Source of the DNA: Chitinophaga sp. Ak27
Lineage (GTDB): Bacteria; Bacteroidota; Bacteroidia; Chitinophagales; Chitinophagaceae
DNA: 64,000 nt
NCBI RefSeq assembly: GCF_012726295.1
Contig: NZ_JABAOB010000011.1
Coordinates: 1 to 64,000 of the forward strand
Direction of reading: 5' to 3'
The notes under the pieces are model-generated. The model ran no database searches. It saw only the letters and a program-made list of their open reading frames with translations, and was not told where the DNA came from. The position numbers and the translations under genes are program-made. Position 1 is the first letter of the stretch; every line of letters begins with the position of its first letter. Positions 54,301 to 62,315 of the stretch are shown here, one piece after another.

Positions 54301-54660
54301 GGTTTTATAACTGGATTTCCCTTCCACGGCGTCCTGCAGGCGCCTTAATATGGCACGGTGTTTTACATCTGCTACCTGGGTAGTATCTACCGGTACAAAT
54401 GTCAAATCCTGAACAGCTTCCTGTTCTCCTAAATAACCTTTGCTTCGTTTTTCCTTTTCGAGCGCGTCGAAGATGGTAGTGGCAGCGGCGAGTGCTACGG
54501 GGCTTACAGTTTTGGTGCCGTCTTTCAGGGCACCACCACGTTTTCCGTATCTGAAGTTAACAATATATTGTTCCGGGCCAACTTCACAAAGGTCAATTTC
54601 ATAGGTCTTATCCGAGTTTCCTTCCCGGAAAAAGAGTTTTACGTTCCTGACAATTCGCAT
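51331..54660 (-). CDS. WGR-domain and HEAT/ARM-repeat protein, retron-associated
   Basis: 1109 residues. Residues 1-80 form a WGR domain (KLFFREGNSDKTYEIDL, then FRYGKRG in place of W-G-R), as in PARPs and MolR-like proteins, where it senses or binds nucleic acid. From about 115 on the protein is a solenoid of HEAT/ARM-like helices (AVPYLVKLVEKGDARQRYAA; later IADIAALLSH-type and WTPETLVSVADSVR). A Pro/Ala-rich linker lies at about 455-505. No nuclease, NADase or protease motif is recognised. First gene of the minus-strand retron operon. From memory it corresponds to the ARM component of type XIII retrons. Confidence 0.83.
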   Translation of the reverse strand: MRIVRNVKLFFREGNSDKTYEIDLCEVGPEQYIVNFRYGKRGGALKDGTKTVSPVALAAATTIFDALEKEKRSKGYLGEQEAVQDLTFVPVDTTQVADVKHRAILRRLQDAVEGKSSYKTTWSTSRVIWRAGEEKIKEAVPYLVKLVEKGDARQRYAALWSLGKIGDPAAGPVLRSYADNSSRPLNIRMLAANGLLLVLRAEERAAHIQAYVQRLPPPFQTAVTSNNGEELFNLLTQQVVSQQQLSYPMLEELFVISWQYPAVKQVLVTLLSRMPFRPSFFQHVRHIFKQAELRDEHNLVGLLATRFEREAPMFNNPGSSTDYDGEPYIPTIYIPELQESMKADKELKKPTSRLSYSNRTRAYLHRRVLRNLQTMGAREDVQYVRLATALLLHYDESRDATKEYQVRDYAYINNRYTSIYIQYPANSRAVYLNYITRGNAPNLRLKPDGREWVFQEPGSDGAQTTAKRTLDANPDTLKNGDKGGLLKKLFGWLGAEKPSVTPAIPKEYQAAPAPAPAIISDVPCLHLWQQLPQAFVQLLISGRMEAVHIFAMEQLKAHPEYESLKAKMDEGVIAGLLANAFSIPTMYGLELAKERYDPANPSIPLLFSLIKSPLDLARIQGLQWISENQAKCFGNLDFLMHLLFSPYKEVRDFVRKQLTPEYLPGDNARLLCNMAIDGLLALQSATAAGNDNLNDSCSILEQVCRQALTVTDIAIIEKLLGSPVPACHAFAARLLLLKQGHFNYAEVSDGLIRELLVNAFQPVRAAGVNILQALGTAELLKRPELVLYIITSTYTDVRNGIRSLISQLVQQDPRMAVYLVNELVPLLMRKEAAEGTHADIAALLSHELVNYLQDVDTATALRLLYSNYRSAQEFGIVVLEKYIPADALTLKQVIAAGSHELLAVREWCWLFYHRNVARIRYEREAAMGLLDAKWEDTRQMAMEFFRTQFTDKDWTPETLVSVADSVRPDIQAFGKEMLMRFFREEDGTTYLLKLSQHPSVSMQLFATNYLQSYAAGNLDYLQQLEHYFRVVLSRVNKARAAKERIFAFLEVEALKSVEAAAYIGHIIAHISATVAIGDKARCIDIMRNIQQQYPVELPIQIMPTAIRVS

Positions 54661-54805
54661 GAGCTAACATTAACATTAAATATAGACGGGCTAAAGCTAA
54701 CAAAAGAATTACAATTTCCGAACGTTAGCTGGCAATTTTGTGGGATTATAATATCTATACGGGGTAAAAAATGATATATACGTCGGCGTTAGTACATTAC
54801 GTAGC

Positions 54806-54831
54806 AACGGGCCGGATTTCTCCGGCCCGTT
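54806..54831 (-). terminator. Hairpin downstream of ychF
   Basis: A perfect 11-bp GC-rich stem (54806-54816 with 54821-54831) with a TTTC loop. T-runs are short on both sides, but it clearly separates ychF from the retron operon. Confidence 0.65.
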
Positions 54832-54870
54832 TGATTGTTGTAACCCTCATGGATATTTTCATGAAGTATC

Positions 54871-55974
54871 TTATACGTTGAAGCGGAAATGCATCACATC
54901 TCCGTCAGCCACTACATATTCTTTTCCTTCAATACGCAGACGTCCGTTGTCGCGGGCAGCCGCTTCAGAACCATATTTCACATAGTCGTCATATGCAATA
55001 ACTTCTGCCTTGATAAATCCTTTTTCGAAGTCAGTATGGATAACGCTGGCCGCCTGCGGTGCTTTCCATCCCTGGTGGATGGTCCAGGCACGTACTTCCT
55101 GCACACCGGCAGTAAAGTAAGTGATTAAGTTGAGCAGTCCGTAAGCTGAGCGGATCAGGCGATTCAGGCCAGGCTCTTTCAGTCCATATTCTTCGAGGAA
55201 CAGTTCCTTATCGGCCGGGTCTTCCATTTCGGAGATCTGGGCTTCAATGGTATTATTCATCACGATAACAGTTGCATTCTCCGCTTTTACACCTTCCTGC
55301 AGCGCTTCAGAGAATTTATTACCGGTATGCAGTGACGCTTCGTCTACGTTGGCCACATACAATACTGGTTTTTCGGTGAGCAGGAACAGGTCGGCGATCG
55401 CTACGCGTTCTTCCTTACTGAGTCCCAGTTCACGAATATTACGGCCTTGTTCCAGGTGTGCCTGGCATCTTTTCAGGACTTCAAATTCTACTTTTGCTTT
55501 GGGATCTCCTCCGGTTTTAGCCATTTTTTCGGTGCGGGCAACTTTACGTTCCACGCTTTCCAGGTCTTTCAGCTGTAATTCGGTGTCAATGATTTCTTTA
55601 TCTCCCACGGGGTTGATAGCGCCCTCTTCGCGGAGGATGTTCTCATCTTCGAAGCAGCGGATGACGTGTACGATTGCATCTACCTCGCGGATGTTGGCCA
55701 GGAACTTATTTCCCAGTCCTTCGCCCTTGCTGGCGCCTTTTACCAGGCCGGCAATATCTACAAACTCGATCGTAGTAGGTACTACACGTTCTGGTTTTAC
55801 CAGCTCTTCCAGTTTATACATACGCTCGTCCGGTACGTCTACCTGACCTACGTTGGGTTCTATAGTACAGAAGCGGTAGTTGCTGGCCTGCGCTTTAGCG
55901 CTGTTGCTCACCGCATTAAATAAAGTTGATTTTCCTACGTTCGGCAATCCTACAATTCCAACTTGCAAAGCCAT
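54871..55974 (-). CDS. ychF: Redox-regulated ATPase/GTPase YchF
   Basis: 367 residues, the usual family size. Obg-like P-loop NTPase that prefers ATP; P-loop GLPNVGKSTLFN (8-19), FVDIAGLVKGASKGEGLGNK, a coiled-coil segment (about 130-200) and a C-terminal TGS domain with AWTIHQGWKAPQAASVIHTD. In other bacteria it binds ribosomes and affects oxidative-stress response. The -7 box TATCTTTG at 55990 gives a very short leader. Confidence 0.97.
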   Translation of the reverse strand: MALQVGIVGLPNVGKSTLFNAVSNSAKAQASNYRFCTIEPNVGQVDVPDERMYKLEELVKPERVVPTTIEFVDIAGLVKGASKGEGLGNKFLANIREVDAIVHVIRCFEDENILREEGAINPVGDKEIIDTELQLKDLESVERKVARTEKMAKTGGDPKAKVEFEVLKRCQAHLEQGRNIRELGLSKEERVAIADLFLLTEKPVLYVANVDEASLHTGNKFSEALQEGVKAENATVIVMNNTIEAQISEMEDPADKELFLEEYGLKEPGLNRLIRSAYGLLNLITYFTAGVQEVRAWTIHQGWKAPQAASVIHTDFEKGFIKAEVIAYDDYVKYGSEAAARDNGRLRIEGKEYVVADGDVMHFRFNV

Positions 55975-55989
55975 TTTTTAAAATTTGCG

Positions 55990-55997
55990 CAAAGATA
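55990..55997 (-). promoter_or_regulatory. -7 promoter box of ychF
   Basis: TATCTTTG on the minus strand is an exact TAnnTTTG match 15 bp before the ATG. Confidence 0.55.
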
Positions 55998-56040
55998 GGT
56001 TTATTTTAGTTTATTTGTTGATGAATAAACCAATAATCTA

Positions 56041-57279
56041 ATGGCATTAAACTACGTATGGCTGGGATTTTTTCTTATTGCATTTGTTGTAGCAGTTTTC
56101 AAGTCGGTAGTTTTGCACGACGCTTCCATCTTCGGGGAGATCATGAATGGGATGTTTTCCAGCGCTAAAACCGGTGCTGAGATCTCGCTGGGGCTTGCAG
56201 GTATTATGACTTTATGGTTAGGAATTATGCGGATTGGGGAAGTAGCCGGCATGATCAACCGTTTTTCCCGCCTGGTAAATCCTTTCTTCTCCAAATTATT
56301 CCCCGATGTGCCGAAAGGCCATCCGGCTATGGGGTCGATGATGATGAACTTTTCCGCTACCATGCTGGGTCTCGATAATGCCGCCACGCCTATGGGGTTG
56401 AAAGCGATGAAGGAGCTGCAAGAAATCAACCCAAAACCTGAGGAAGCCAGCAATCCCCAGATTATGTTCTTGGTGCTGAATACTGCGGGTGTGGTACTGA
56501 TTCCTACTTCAGTGATTGCGTTGCGATTGGCTGCAGGCGCCGCCAACCCTGCCGACATTTTTATTCCTACCCTGATCTCTACCTTTATCGCATTTATTAT
56601 GGGAATGTTTACCGTTTCCATATTTCAGAAAATCAACCTGTTCAAACTGCCAGTGCTGGTCTTCCTGTTGCTATTTGCCGGTATTATGACGGGACTTTAT
56701 TACTGGGTGCACAGCCTGCCTCCAGCTGAAATTGGTCCCAAAACAGCTTCCCTGGGTGGGGCTATCATCTTTACCATTGTGATTACGTTCCTGGTGGCAG
56801 GAATGGTAAAAAAAATAAACGTGTATGATGCTTTTATAGAGGGTGCTAAAGAAGGATTCCAGGTATCTGTCCGGATTATTCCTTACCTGGTGGGAATGCT
56901 GGTGGCCATTAGCGTGTTTCGCACTACGGGTTGCCTGGATTATATCACCCATGGTATTGGCTTGTTCTTCGCCTGGCTGGGACTCAATACCGATTTTGTG
57001 CCAGCACTGCCGGTAGCCTTTATGAAGCCACTGAGTGGCGGCGGCGCCAGGGCACTGATGGTCGATATCCTGAAAACCCATGGTGTGGATTCATTTGTGG
57101 GCAAGCTGGCCAGTATTATACAGGGCACTACCGAAACTACATTTTATGTGCTGGCAGTATACTTTGGCTCTGTCAACGTGAAGCATACCCGGTATGCGCT
57201 GGCGGCGGGGCTGATTGCCGACTTTTTTGGAATGCTGTGTGCCATCCTGCTGGGATACCTGTTTTTTCATAGCAGTTGA
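56041..57279 (+). CDS. SpmA-SpmB fused membrane protein (nucleoside-recognition/Gate domains)
   Basis: 412 residues with about ten hydrophobic helices. The first half has SpmA-like phrases (GLAGIMTLWLGIMRIGEVAG, NFSATMLGLDNAATPMGLKA), and the second half SpmB-like ones (GAKEGFQVSVRIIPYLVGML, PLSGGGARALMVDIL, QGTTETTFYVLAVYFG). Both halves hold a Gate/nucleoside-recognition domain. The pair is fused here, as in many non-sporulating Bacteroidota; the transported molecule is not known. The stop codon is part of a hairpin shared with the next, convergent gene. Confidence 0.9.
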   Translation: MALNYVWLGFFLIAFVVAVFKSVVLHDASIFGEIMNGMFSSAKTGAEISLGLAGIMTLWLGIMRIGEVAGMINRFSRLVNPFFSKLFPDVPKGHPAMGSMMMNFSATMLGLDNAATPMGLKAMKELQEINPKPEEASNPQIMFLVLNTAGVVLIPTSVIALRLAAGAANPADIFIPTLISTFIAFIMGMFTVSIFQKINLFKLPVLVFLLLFAGIMTGLYYWVHSLPPAEIGPKTASLGGAIIFTIVITFLVAGMVKKINVYDAFIEGAKEGFQVSVRIIPYLVGMLVAISVFRTTGCLDYITHGIGLFFAWLGLNTDFVPALPVAFMKPLSGGGARALMVDILKTHGVDSFVGKLASIIQGTTETTFYVLAVYFGSVNVKHTRYALAAGLIADFFGMLCAILLGYLFFHSS

Positions 57280-57311
57280 GCTTAAAGCAGAAAGCAAAAA
57301 GCTCAACTGCT
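57271..57311. terminator. Stop-codon-overlapping hairpin with AAAGC heptamers (copy D)
   Basis: A perfect 13-bp stem (57271-57283 with 57299-57311) includes the last two serine codons and TGA of the SpmAB gene. The 15-nt loop and right arm contain AAAGCAGAAAGCAAAAAGC, 19 nt shared with copy B's arm. Only 32 bp separate the convergent stop codons. Confidence 0.75.
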
Positions 57312-57812
57312 CTATGCCTGAGGTATGTTAATCAACTGGTTCACCCTTCTCACAAAATCATCGGCGCCAGCAGGGCTGATCAACCATTTCTGGTTATCTG
57401 ATTCGATGAGTACCAGGTCTTCCCGGTTCGTGCACCAGCGCTGGTACTTCCCTATTTCGCTGGAGCGGTAGGTGCCCAGGTATCCGAATACACCTCCTAT
57501 ATTCAAGAGGCGGGAACTGCTTCCCAGGTCTTCTTCTGTAATGCTCCTCAGTCTTACCACATCCTCCATGCGGATAGTGATGCTCAACAGTGGCCGCCGG
57601 ATAAGAATGGCCGTGGCGGTGATCGTATAATACCGCGGACTTAAACACCAGGCGATAACGATTACCGGTACCAGTATAAACAACATTACGGTGGTGCTGA
57701 GTGTATCCTGTGAGATGTCCGTAATTTGCCGGAACAAAAAGACCAATGAAATGATAATGATCAGATGTGTAACAAGTTTTGAGTTATCGTCCAACCGGGC
57801 CGCATATCGCAT
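57312..57812 (-). CDS. Membrane protein with bacterial PH-like domain
   Basis: 166 residues. Two membrane helices near the N-terminus (about 13-28 and 38-57) are followed by a PH-like domain (about 60-160) with YYTITATAILIRRPLL and the C-terminal helix DFVRRVNQLI. Proteins like this are common and mostly uncharacterised. The C-terminal domain is probably cytosolic. Confidence 0.8.
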   Translation of the reverse strand: MRYAARLDDNSKLVTHLIIIISLVFLFRQITDISQDTLSTTVMLFILVPVIVIAWCLSPRYYTITATAILIRRPLLSITIRMEDVVRLRSITEEDLGSSSRLLNIGGVFGYLGTYRSSEIGKYQRWCTNREDLVLIESDNQKWLISPAGADDFVRRVNQLINIPQA

Positions 57813-57855
57813 AAGTTCCTATCCTTTAATTGCCTGGTAAGATAAAGAAATTTAG

Positions 57856-58155
57856 TTATATGCTATCATACTTACCGGTTTTTTCTTCCATGGTAACATC
57901 ACTGTCTTTTCTTATCTGCATTTTTACATACACCAGCAATTGGGATGCACCCGCTTTAAAACAAACTTCCTGGGCTTTACGCACCACTTCCATGAGCTCA
58001 TCATAGGTACCTTCCATCACCGTTTCAAAAGGACACACCCTATATTTGACACCGGAGTCTTTGATCACCGCAATGGCTTCGTCCACTACCGCATAAACCT
58101 GCTCAGAAGGCACCGAGGGAATGATTTGTAAGGCTAAATTGATCTTATTGTTCAT
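57856..58155 (-). CDS. Thiamine-binding YkoF/MTH1187-family protein
   Basis: 99 residues of ferredoxin-like fold: LALQIIPSVPSEQVYAVVDE, the VCPFETVMEGTYDELMEVV segment and QLLVYVKMQIRKDS. Members bind thiamine or hydroxymethylpyrimidine. No thiamine transporter or TPP riboswitch is evident nearby, so its partner is unknown. It lies 43 bp before the PH-domain gene on the same strand. Confidence 0.88.
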   Translation of the reverse strand: MNNKINLALQIIPSVPSEQVYAVVDEAIAVIKDSGVKYRVCPFETVMEGTYDELMEVVRKAQEVCFKAGASQLLVYVKMQIRKDSDVTMEEKTGKYDSI

Positions 58156-58488
58156 CTTTTTTATTTTATCTAATAAATTGAATTTTATATAAATAAATAC
58201 ATTTATTTAAACTATTACTTAAGATAAAACACGTTTCTTTTTTCACATCTTTCTATTAATCATTATTTTTATTGGTTCTTCTGCTCTTTTCGATTAAAGC
58301 AATAGTAGATATAAATCTAATAATATTTTATTAATCAATCTATTATATTCGATTCATTTTTCAATACTTCTTTCGTAGACTCATTGAAGGCGCAGTTATA
58401 TATATCAATTTTAATGTATTTATTTTTAAAATAATAAACAGGTCTTCCAGCGCAGAAAATTGCATTAATATACATCTCGTCTCTCCCG
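58156..58488. other. 333-bp AT-rich spacer, no gene supported
   Basis: Very AT-rich with several A/T tracts. A 73-codon ORF (58335-58556, minus) overlaps the FkbM gene end and has unnatural composition, so it is not called. No hairpin or exact promoter box was found. Confidence 0.6.
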
Positions 58489-59304
58489 CTATGGGCACCA
58501 TGTTGTCGCTTTCTTGGTGGCCAGGTAATTATACTGATCAATTCGGGTGAACTCAAAATTGCCCATGGAACTGAGTTTATCGTTTACAGTATTGTCCCCT
58601 TCATAGCGTTCAAAAATAATACGAAGATCCGGCGTATCCCCGATAAAATTCCGGGCGCCTTCCAACACTTCGGTTTCCATTCCTTCCACATCAAGCTTCA
58701 CAATAATGCGCTCCCGGAGATTTAACTCCAGTTGAGGCACTAAATCATCCAGCCTTTCAATAGGGATATTGCCCCCATTCTTATGGTCACGATCGATATG
58801 ACTAGATCCGGTAACTGTTCCCATCACCACAAAATTTACCTTCTCCCTCCGGCTACCCAATCCCGAGGCGTATAATTTTACCTTGTCGTCCACCCCGTTG
58901 AGCCGGAGGTTTTCCTCCACCGCCTTGTAATTAACCGGCTCAAAGGCGACACAGGGAACACCCTGCGCCGCCAGCCATACATCGTACTCTCCGATACAGG
59001 CGCCGATGTCAATAAAGCTACCAATAGCCTTTGCCGCTACCTGCTCTTTCAGGTAATTACGCACGCGTCTTTCATAAGCATAGTTGATAAATTGGAAATC
59101 GGTGGTGCCTTTGCGGATCCTGAAACGTCCCATAGCCGAGGTAGCCTGCCAGGTCTTTCCAGGTGGTTTATTAAAGAGCACCAGTATAACGGAAGCCGCC
59201 AACGAATTCCAGTCGTTGTAACGAATGTACTCGCCAAAATACGACAGGTATTGCCCGTATTTAGACAATTTCCTCCATGAGGGATAATAGGCTTGATCTT
59301 TCAT
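58489..59304 (-). CDS. FkbM-family methyltransferase
   Basis: 271 residues. SAM-dependent methyltransferase fold with motif I FIDIGACIGEYDVW (about 97-110), motif II near VAFEPVNYKAVEENL, and the FkbM-typical VKLDVEGMETEVLEGA. It probably O-methylates a sugar or lipid. It is near a glycosyltransferase and an acyltransferase gene but separated from them by the GNAT/nitrilase gene. Confidence 0.9.
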   Translation of the reverse strand: MKDQAYYPSWRKLSKYGQYLSYFGEYIRYNDWNSLAASVILVLFNKPPGKTWQATSAMGRFRIRKGTTDFQFINYAYERRVRNYLKEQVAAKAIGSFIDIGACIGEYDVWLAAQGVPCVAFEPVNYKAVEENLRLNGVDDKVKLYASGLGSRREKVNFVVMGTVTGSSHIDRDHKNGGNIPIERLDDLVPQLELNLRERIIVKLDVEGMETEVLEGARNFIGDTPDLRIIFERYEGDNTVNDKLSSMGNFEFTRIDQYNYLATKKATTWCP

Positions 59305-59423
59305 GATAGTTGGGTTTTCTGGTTAAAATAAATCTTAGGAATGTGAGCAGGAAGCAGTGTGGTAAAAGCTTCCGTCATTCAAATTAAGATTATCAATAAC
59401 CTATCAAATTCCCATATCACTAT

Positions 59424-60947
59424 CTATTTCACCCTCTTATAGTTGACTTCATACAGGTCTTTTCGTATATCCTTTTTAGTTTGCACGCTTCCGAATGCAT
59501 GTAATTCCTTCAACAATACAAGATCCACATCTGCGATTACCACCATCTCGGTATTAGGAGTCGACTCTGCTTTGATACCGGTTACCGGGAAGTCGAAATC
59601 GGATGGGGTAAATACGCAGGACTGGGCATATTGCAGGTCCATATTATTTACCTTCGGTAGATTACCTACGCAGCCGGCTATTGCCACATAGCACTCATTT
59701 TCCACTGCCCTGGCCTGGGCACAGAACCGTACCCGGTTGTAGGCATGTTGGGTATCTGTCATAAAAGGCACAAACAGGATCTGCATTCCCTGTTCGGCCA
59801 GGATACGGGAAGGTTCCGGAAACTCCACGTCATAACAAATCTGGATCCCCACCTTTCCGCAGTCGGTATCGAACACCTTAATTTCGCTTCCGCCCTTGAT
59901 TCCCCAGGCGGATACCTCTCCGGGCGTAGGATGGATTTTAATATACTGATCGTATGTACCATCGCGGCGACAGAGATAAGAGATGTTGTACAGCACCTCA
60001 TCGATCACAATCGGCATACTTCCCGAAATGATATTTACATTATAGGCCACCGCATGCTCCTGGAACTTCTCCCGCAGCTGCTCAGTGTATTTAGCCACCC
60101 CACGGATAGCGCCTGCAGGATCCATCTGGTTAAATTCCTTCATCAAGGGAGAGTTAAACAACTCAGGAAATACCACGAAATCGGATCCGTAGTCGCTCAC
60201 GGCGTCAATAAAGTACTCCACCTGTTGCAGGAAGCCGTCCAGGTTACCATAGTCGCGCATTTGCCATTGGACCAGCCCGATACGGACGGTCGATTTGTTA
60301 TACCGGATGGTATCCTGGTCCTTCTCATAATAAATATTAAACCATTGTAAAAGGGTAGCAAACCCTTTGGAGGCCTCATCGTTAGGGAGATAATTTTTCA
60401 ATATCTTCTTTACGGTAAAGTCGTTGGCAAACTGGAAGGTCAGGGTCGGATCGTAAATTTCCCGGTCCTGTACCTTCTCTATATATTCCCTGGGCGACAA
60501 ATGATCCGCGTACTTTTCGTAATTGGGAATGCGGCCCCCGGCCACAATCCCTTCCAGGTTCAACTGTTCACACAAATTTTTACGGGCATCGTACAGGCGG
60601 CGGGCCAACCTCTTTCCCCGGAAATCCGGGTGTACAAATACCTCTATGCCGTAAAGCGTATCTCCTTTGGGGGTGTGGGTACTAAAGGTATAATAGCCCG
60701 TAATCTGTTCGTAGGTATGGTTGTCCCCGAACTTATTATAGTCTACAATAATAGATAATGCGCAGCCCACTACCTTTCCATTTACCGCCACAGCAATCTG
60801 TCCTTCTGGAAAGAGCTTGATCAATCGCTGTATGGTAGGTTCCCTCCAATAGCTGCCGGCCATATCTGCATAGGCAGACACCATTGATTCTTTCAGGTCC
60901 ATGTAATCGGCTACTGTTAAATTTCTGATTTCAACTGTTTCTGACAT
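59424..60947 (-). CDS. Fused GNAT acetyltransferase / carbon-nitrogen hydrolase
   Basis: 507 residues. N-terminal GNAT domain (about 1-190; IEVFVHPDFRGKRLARRLYD is the acetyl-CoA motif). C-terminal nitrilase-superfamily domain (about 220-500) with the Glu-Lys-Cys triad: E in FPELFNSPL, K in YIKIHPTPGE and C in QICYDVEFPEPSR. The two-domain layout is known in Bacteroidota and Firmicutes (YhcX-like). It may acylate or hydrolyse an amine/amide metabolite; substrate unknown. Complete and full length. Confidence 0.93.
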   Translation of the reverse strand: MSETVEIRNLTVADYMDLKESMVSAYADMAGSYWREPTIQRLIKLFPEGQIAVAVNGKVVGCALSIIVDYNKFGDNHTYEQITGYYTFSTHTPKGDTLYGIEVFVHPDFRGKRLARRLYDARKNLCEQLNLEGIVAGGRIPNYEKYADHLSPREYIEKVQDREIYDPTLTFQFANDFTVKKILKNYLPNDEASKGFATLLQWFNIYYEKDQDTIRYNKSTVRIGLVQWQMRDYGNLDGFLQQVEYFIDAVSDYGSDFVVFPELFNSPLMKEFNQMDPAGAIRGVAKYTEQLREKFQEHAVAYNVNIISGSMPIVIDEVLYNISYLCRRDGTYDQYIKIHPTPGEVSAWGIKGGSEIKVFDTDCGKVGIQICYDVEFPEPSRILAEQGMQILFVPFMTDTQHAYNRVRFCAQARAVENECYVAIAGCVGNLPKVNNMDLQYAQSCVFTPSDFDFPVTGIKAESTPNTEMVVIADVDLVLLKELHAFGSVQTKKDIRKDLYEVNYKRVK

Positions 60948-61015
60948 AGCGTAAGTTTCTGTTCTTAAATTAGGGTATTCCCGGTGTATCTCTCAATAAT
61001 ATAGAAATTTTCGTT

Positions 61016-61023
61016 TACTTTTG
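61016..61023 (+). promoter_or_regulatory. -7 promoter box for the glycosyltransferase
   Basis: TACTTTTG is an exact TAnnTTTG match 91 bp before the GTG start. No clear -33 box. Confidence 0.4.
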
Positions 61024-61113
61024 TATCATCAGTCAACGGTTCAAATAATTTAACCATACCCCCAGTGGCAAGCCTGTATAATTATTTCATTAACCGATAC
61101 CCTTCTTACTACC

Positions 61114-62313
61114 GTGCCTTTAATAGAAAACAGAGATATCGTCATTATAGGATTGCAGCAATGGTATACTTCAATTGGCAGCAACTGTAAAAGTATTGCC
61201 CGTGAATTTGCCCGTCATAACCGGGTATTGTATATCAACTCCCCGCTGGACCGGCGCACCATCATGCACGGGAAAGACGATCCTCATGTACAGTATACCC
61301 TGGACGCCCGGGATAAAAAAGTACCAGCAACCGTGCAGATCAGCGACAACTTATGGAACCATTATCCATCCGCTGTGCTGGAATCCATCAACTGGCTGCC
61401 TTTTACACCGCTTTTCTCGTGGTTTAACAAACGGAATAACAGAAAGTTTGCCGACAGCATCCGGGAGGCGATACAGGAAATGAACTTCAAAGATGTCATC
61501 TTGTTTAATGACAACGATATCTTCCGGGGATTTTACCTGAAAGAAATGCTGCAACCCTCCACGTATGTATACTACAGCAGGGATTACCTCCTGGGCGTAC
61601 CCTACTGGAAGAAACATGGCCTGCAGTTGGAGCCGCAACATATTGCCAAGGCGGATGCGGCGGTAGCCAATTCCCTCTACCTGGCCGAAATGCTTCAACA
61701 ATATAATCCCCATAGTTACTACGTAGGCCAAGGATGCAACCTGGAGTTGTTCCGCGCCGGTAACCACCCGGTGCCGGAGGATATTCCAACCGGTAAGGGC
61801 CCCCTCATCGGGTATGTGGGTGCATTAAAATCGCTGCGCCTCGACATACCGGTGCTGGAGAAAATAGCGAAAGATCAGCCACAGTGGCAGCTGGTATTGG
61901 TAGGCCCCGAAGACGACGACTTTAAAGCTTCTGCCCTCCATCAGCTTCCCAATGTTCATTTCACCGGCAGTAAAGACATTTCCCTGCTGCCTGCCTACAT
62001 ACAGGCATTTGATGTGTGCCTGAATCCGCAGGTAGTGAATGAAGTGACGGTAGGTAACTATCCGTTAAAGATTGACGAATACCTGGCGATGGGCAAACCG
62101 GTGGTGGCTACCGCCACCAAAACGATGGAACTATTTCGGGATTATGTGTACCTGGCTACTCACCCGGATGAATATACGTTGCTGATTGAAAAGGCATTGA
62201 AAGAAAACAATACGGACACGGCGGCAGCGCGCATACACTTTGCAGGTACCCATACCTGGGAAAATTCAGTTGCGGCCATTTACCAGGCCATATTATCTAC
62301 CAGCGGCAATTAA
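61114..62313 (+). CDS. Glycosyltransferase, GT4-like
   Basis: 399 residues with a GTG start. GT-B fold: N-half with IVIIGLQQWYTSIGSNCKSI, C-half starting GPLIGYVGALKSLRLD, then WQLVLVGPEDDD, DVCLNPQVVNEVTVGNYPLK and DEYLAMGKPVVAT with its donor-binding glutamate in the DE pair. It probably transfers a sugar to a polysaccharide or lipid. It is 2 bp before the acyltransferase gene, a tight two-gene operon. Confidence 0.9.
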   Translation: MPLIENRDIVIIGLQQWYTSIGSNCKSIAREFARHNRVLYINSPLDRRTIMHGKDDPHVQYTLDARDKKVPATVQISDNLWNHYPSAVLESINWLPFTPLFSWFNKRNNRKFADSIREAIQEMNFKDVILFNDNDIFRGFYLKEMLQPSTYVYYSRDYLLGVPYWKKHGLQLEPQHIAKADAAVANSLYLAEMLQQYNPHSYYVGQGCNLELFRAGNHPVPEDIPTGKGPLIGYVGALKSLRLDIPVLEKIAKDQPQWQLVLVGPEDDDFKASALHQLPNVHFTGSKDISLLPAYIQAFDVCLNPQVVNEVTVGNYPLKIDEYLAMGKPVVATATKTMELFRDYVYLATHPDEYTLLIEKALKENNTDTAAARIHFAGTHTWENSVAAIYQAILSTSGN

Positions 62314-62315
62314 TT

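Noticed and set aside
58335..58556. 73-codon minus-strand ORF at the end of the FkbM gene
   Set aside because: Overlaps the FkbM gene, AT-driven composition, no promoter.
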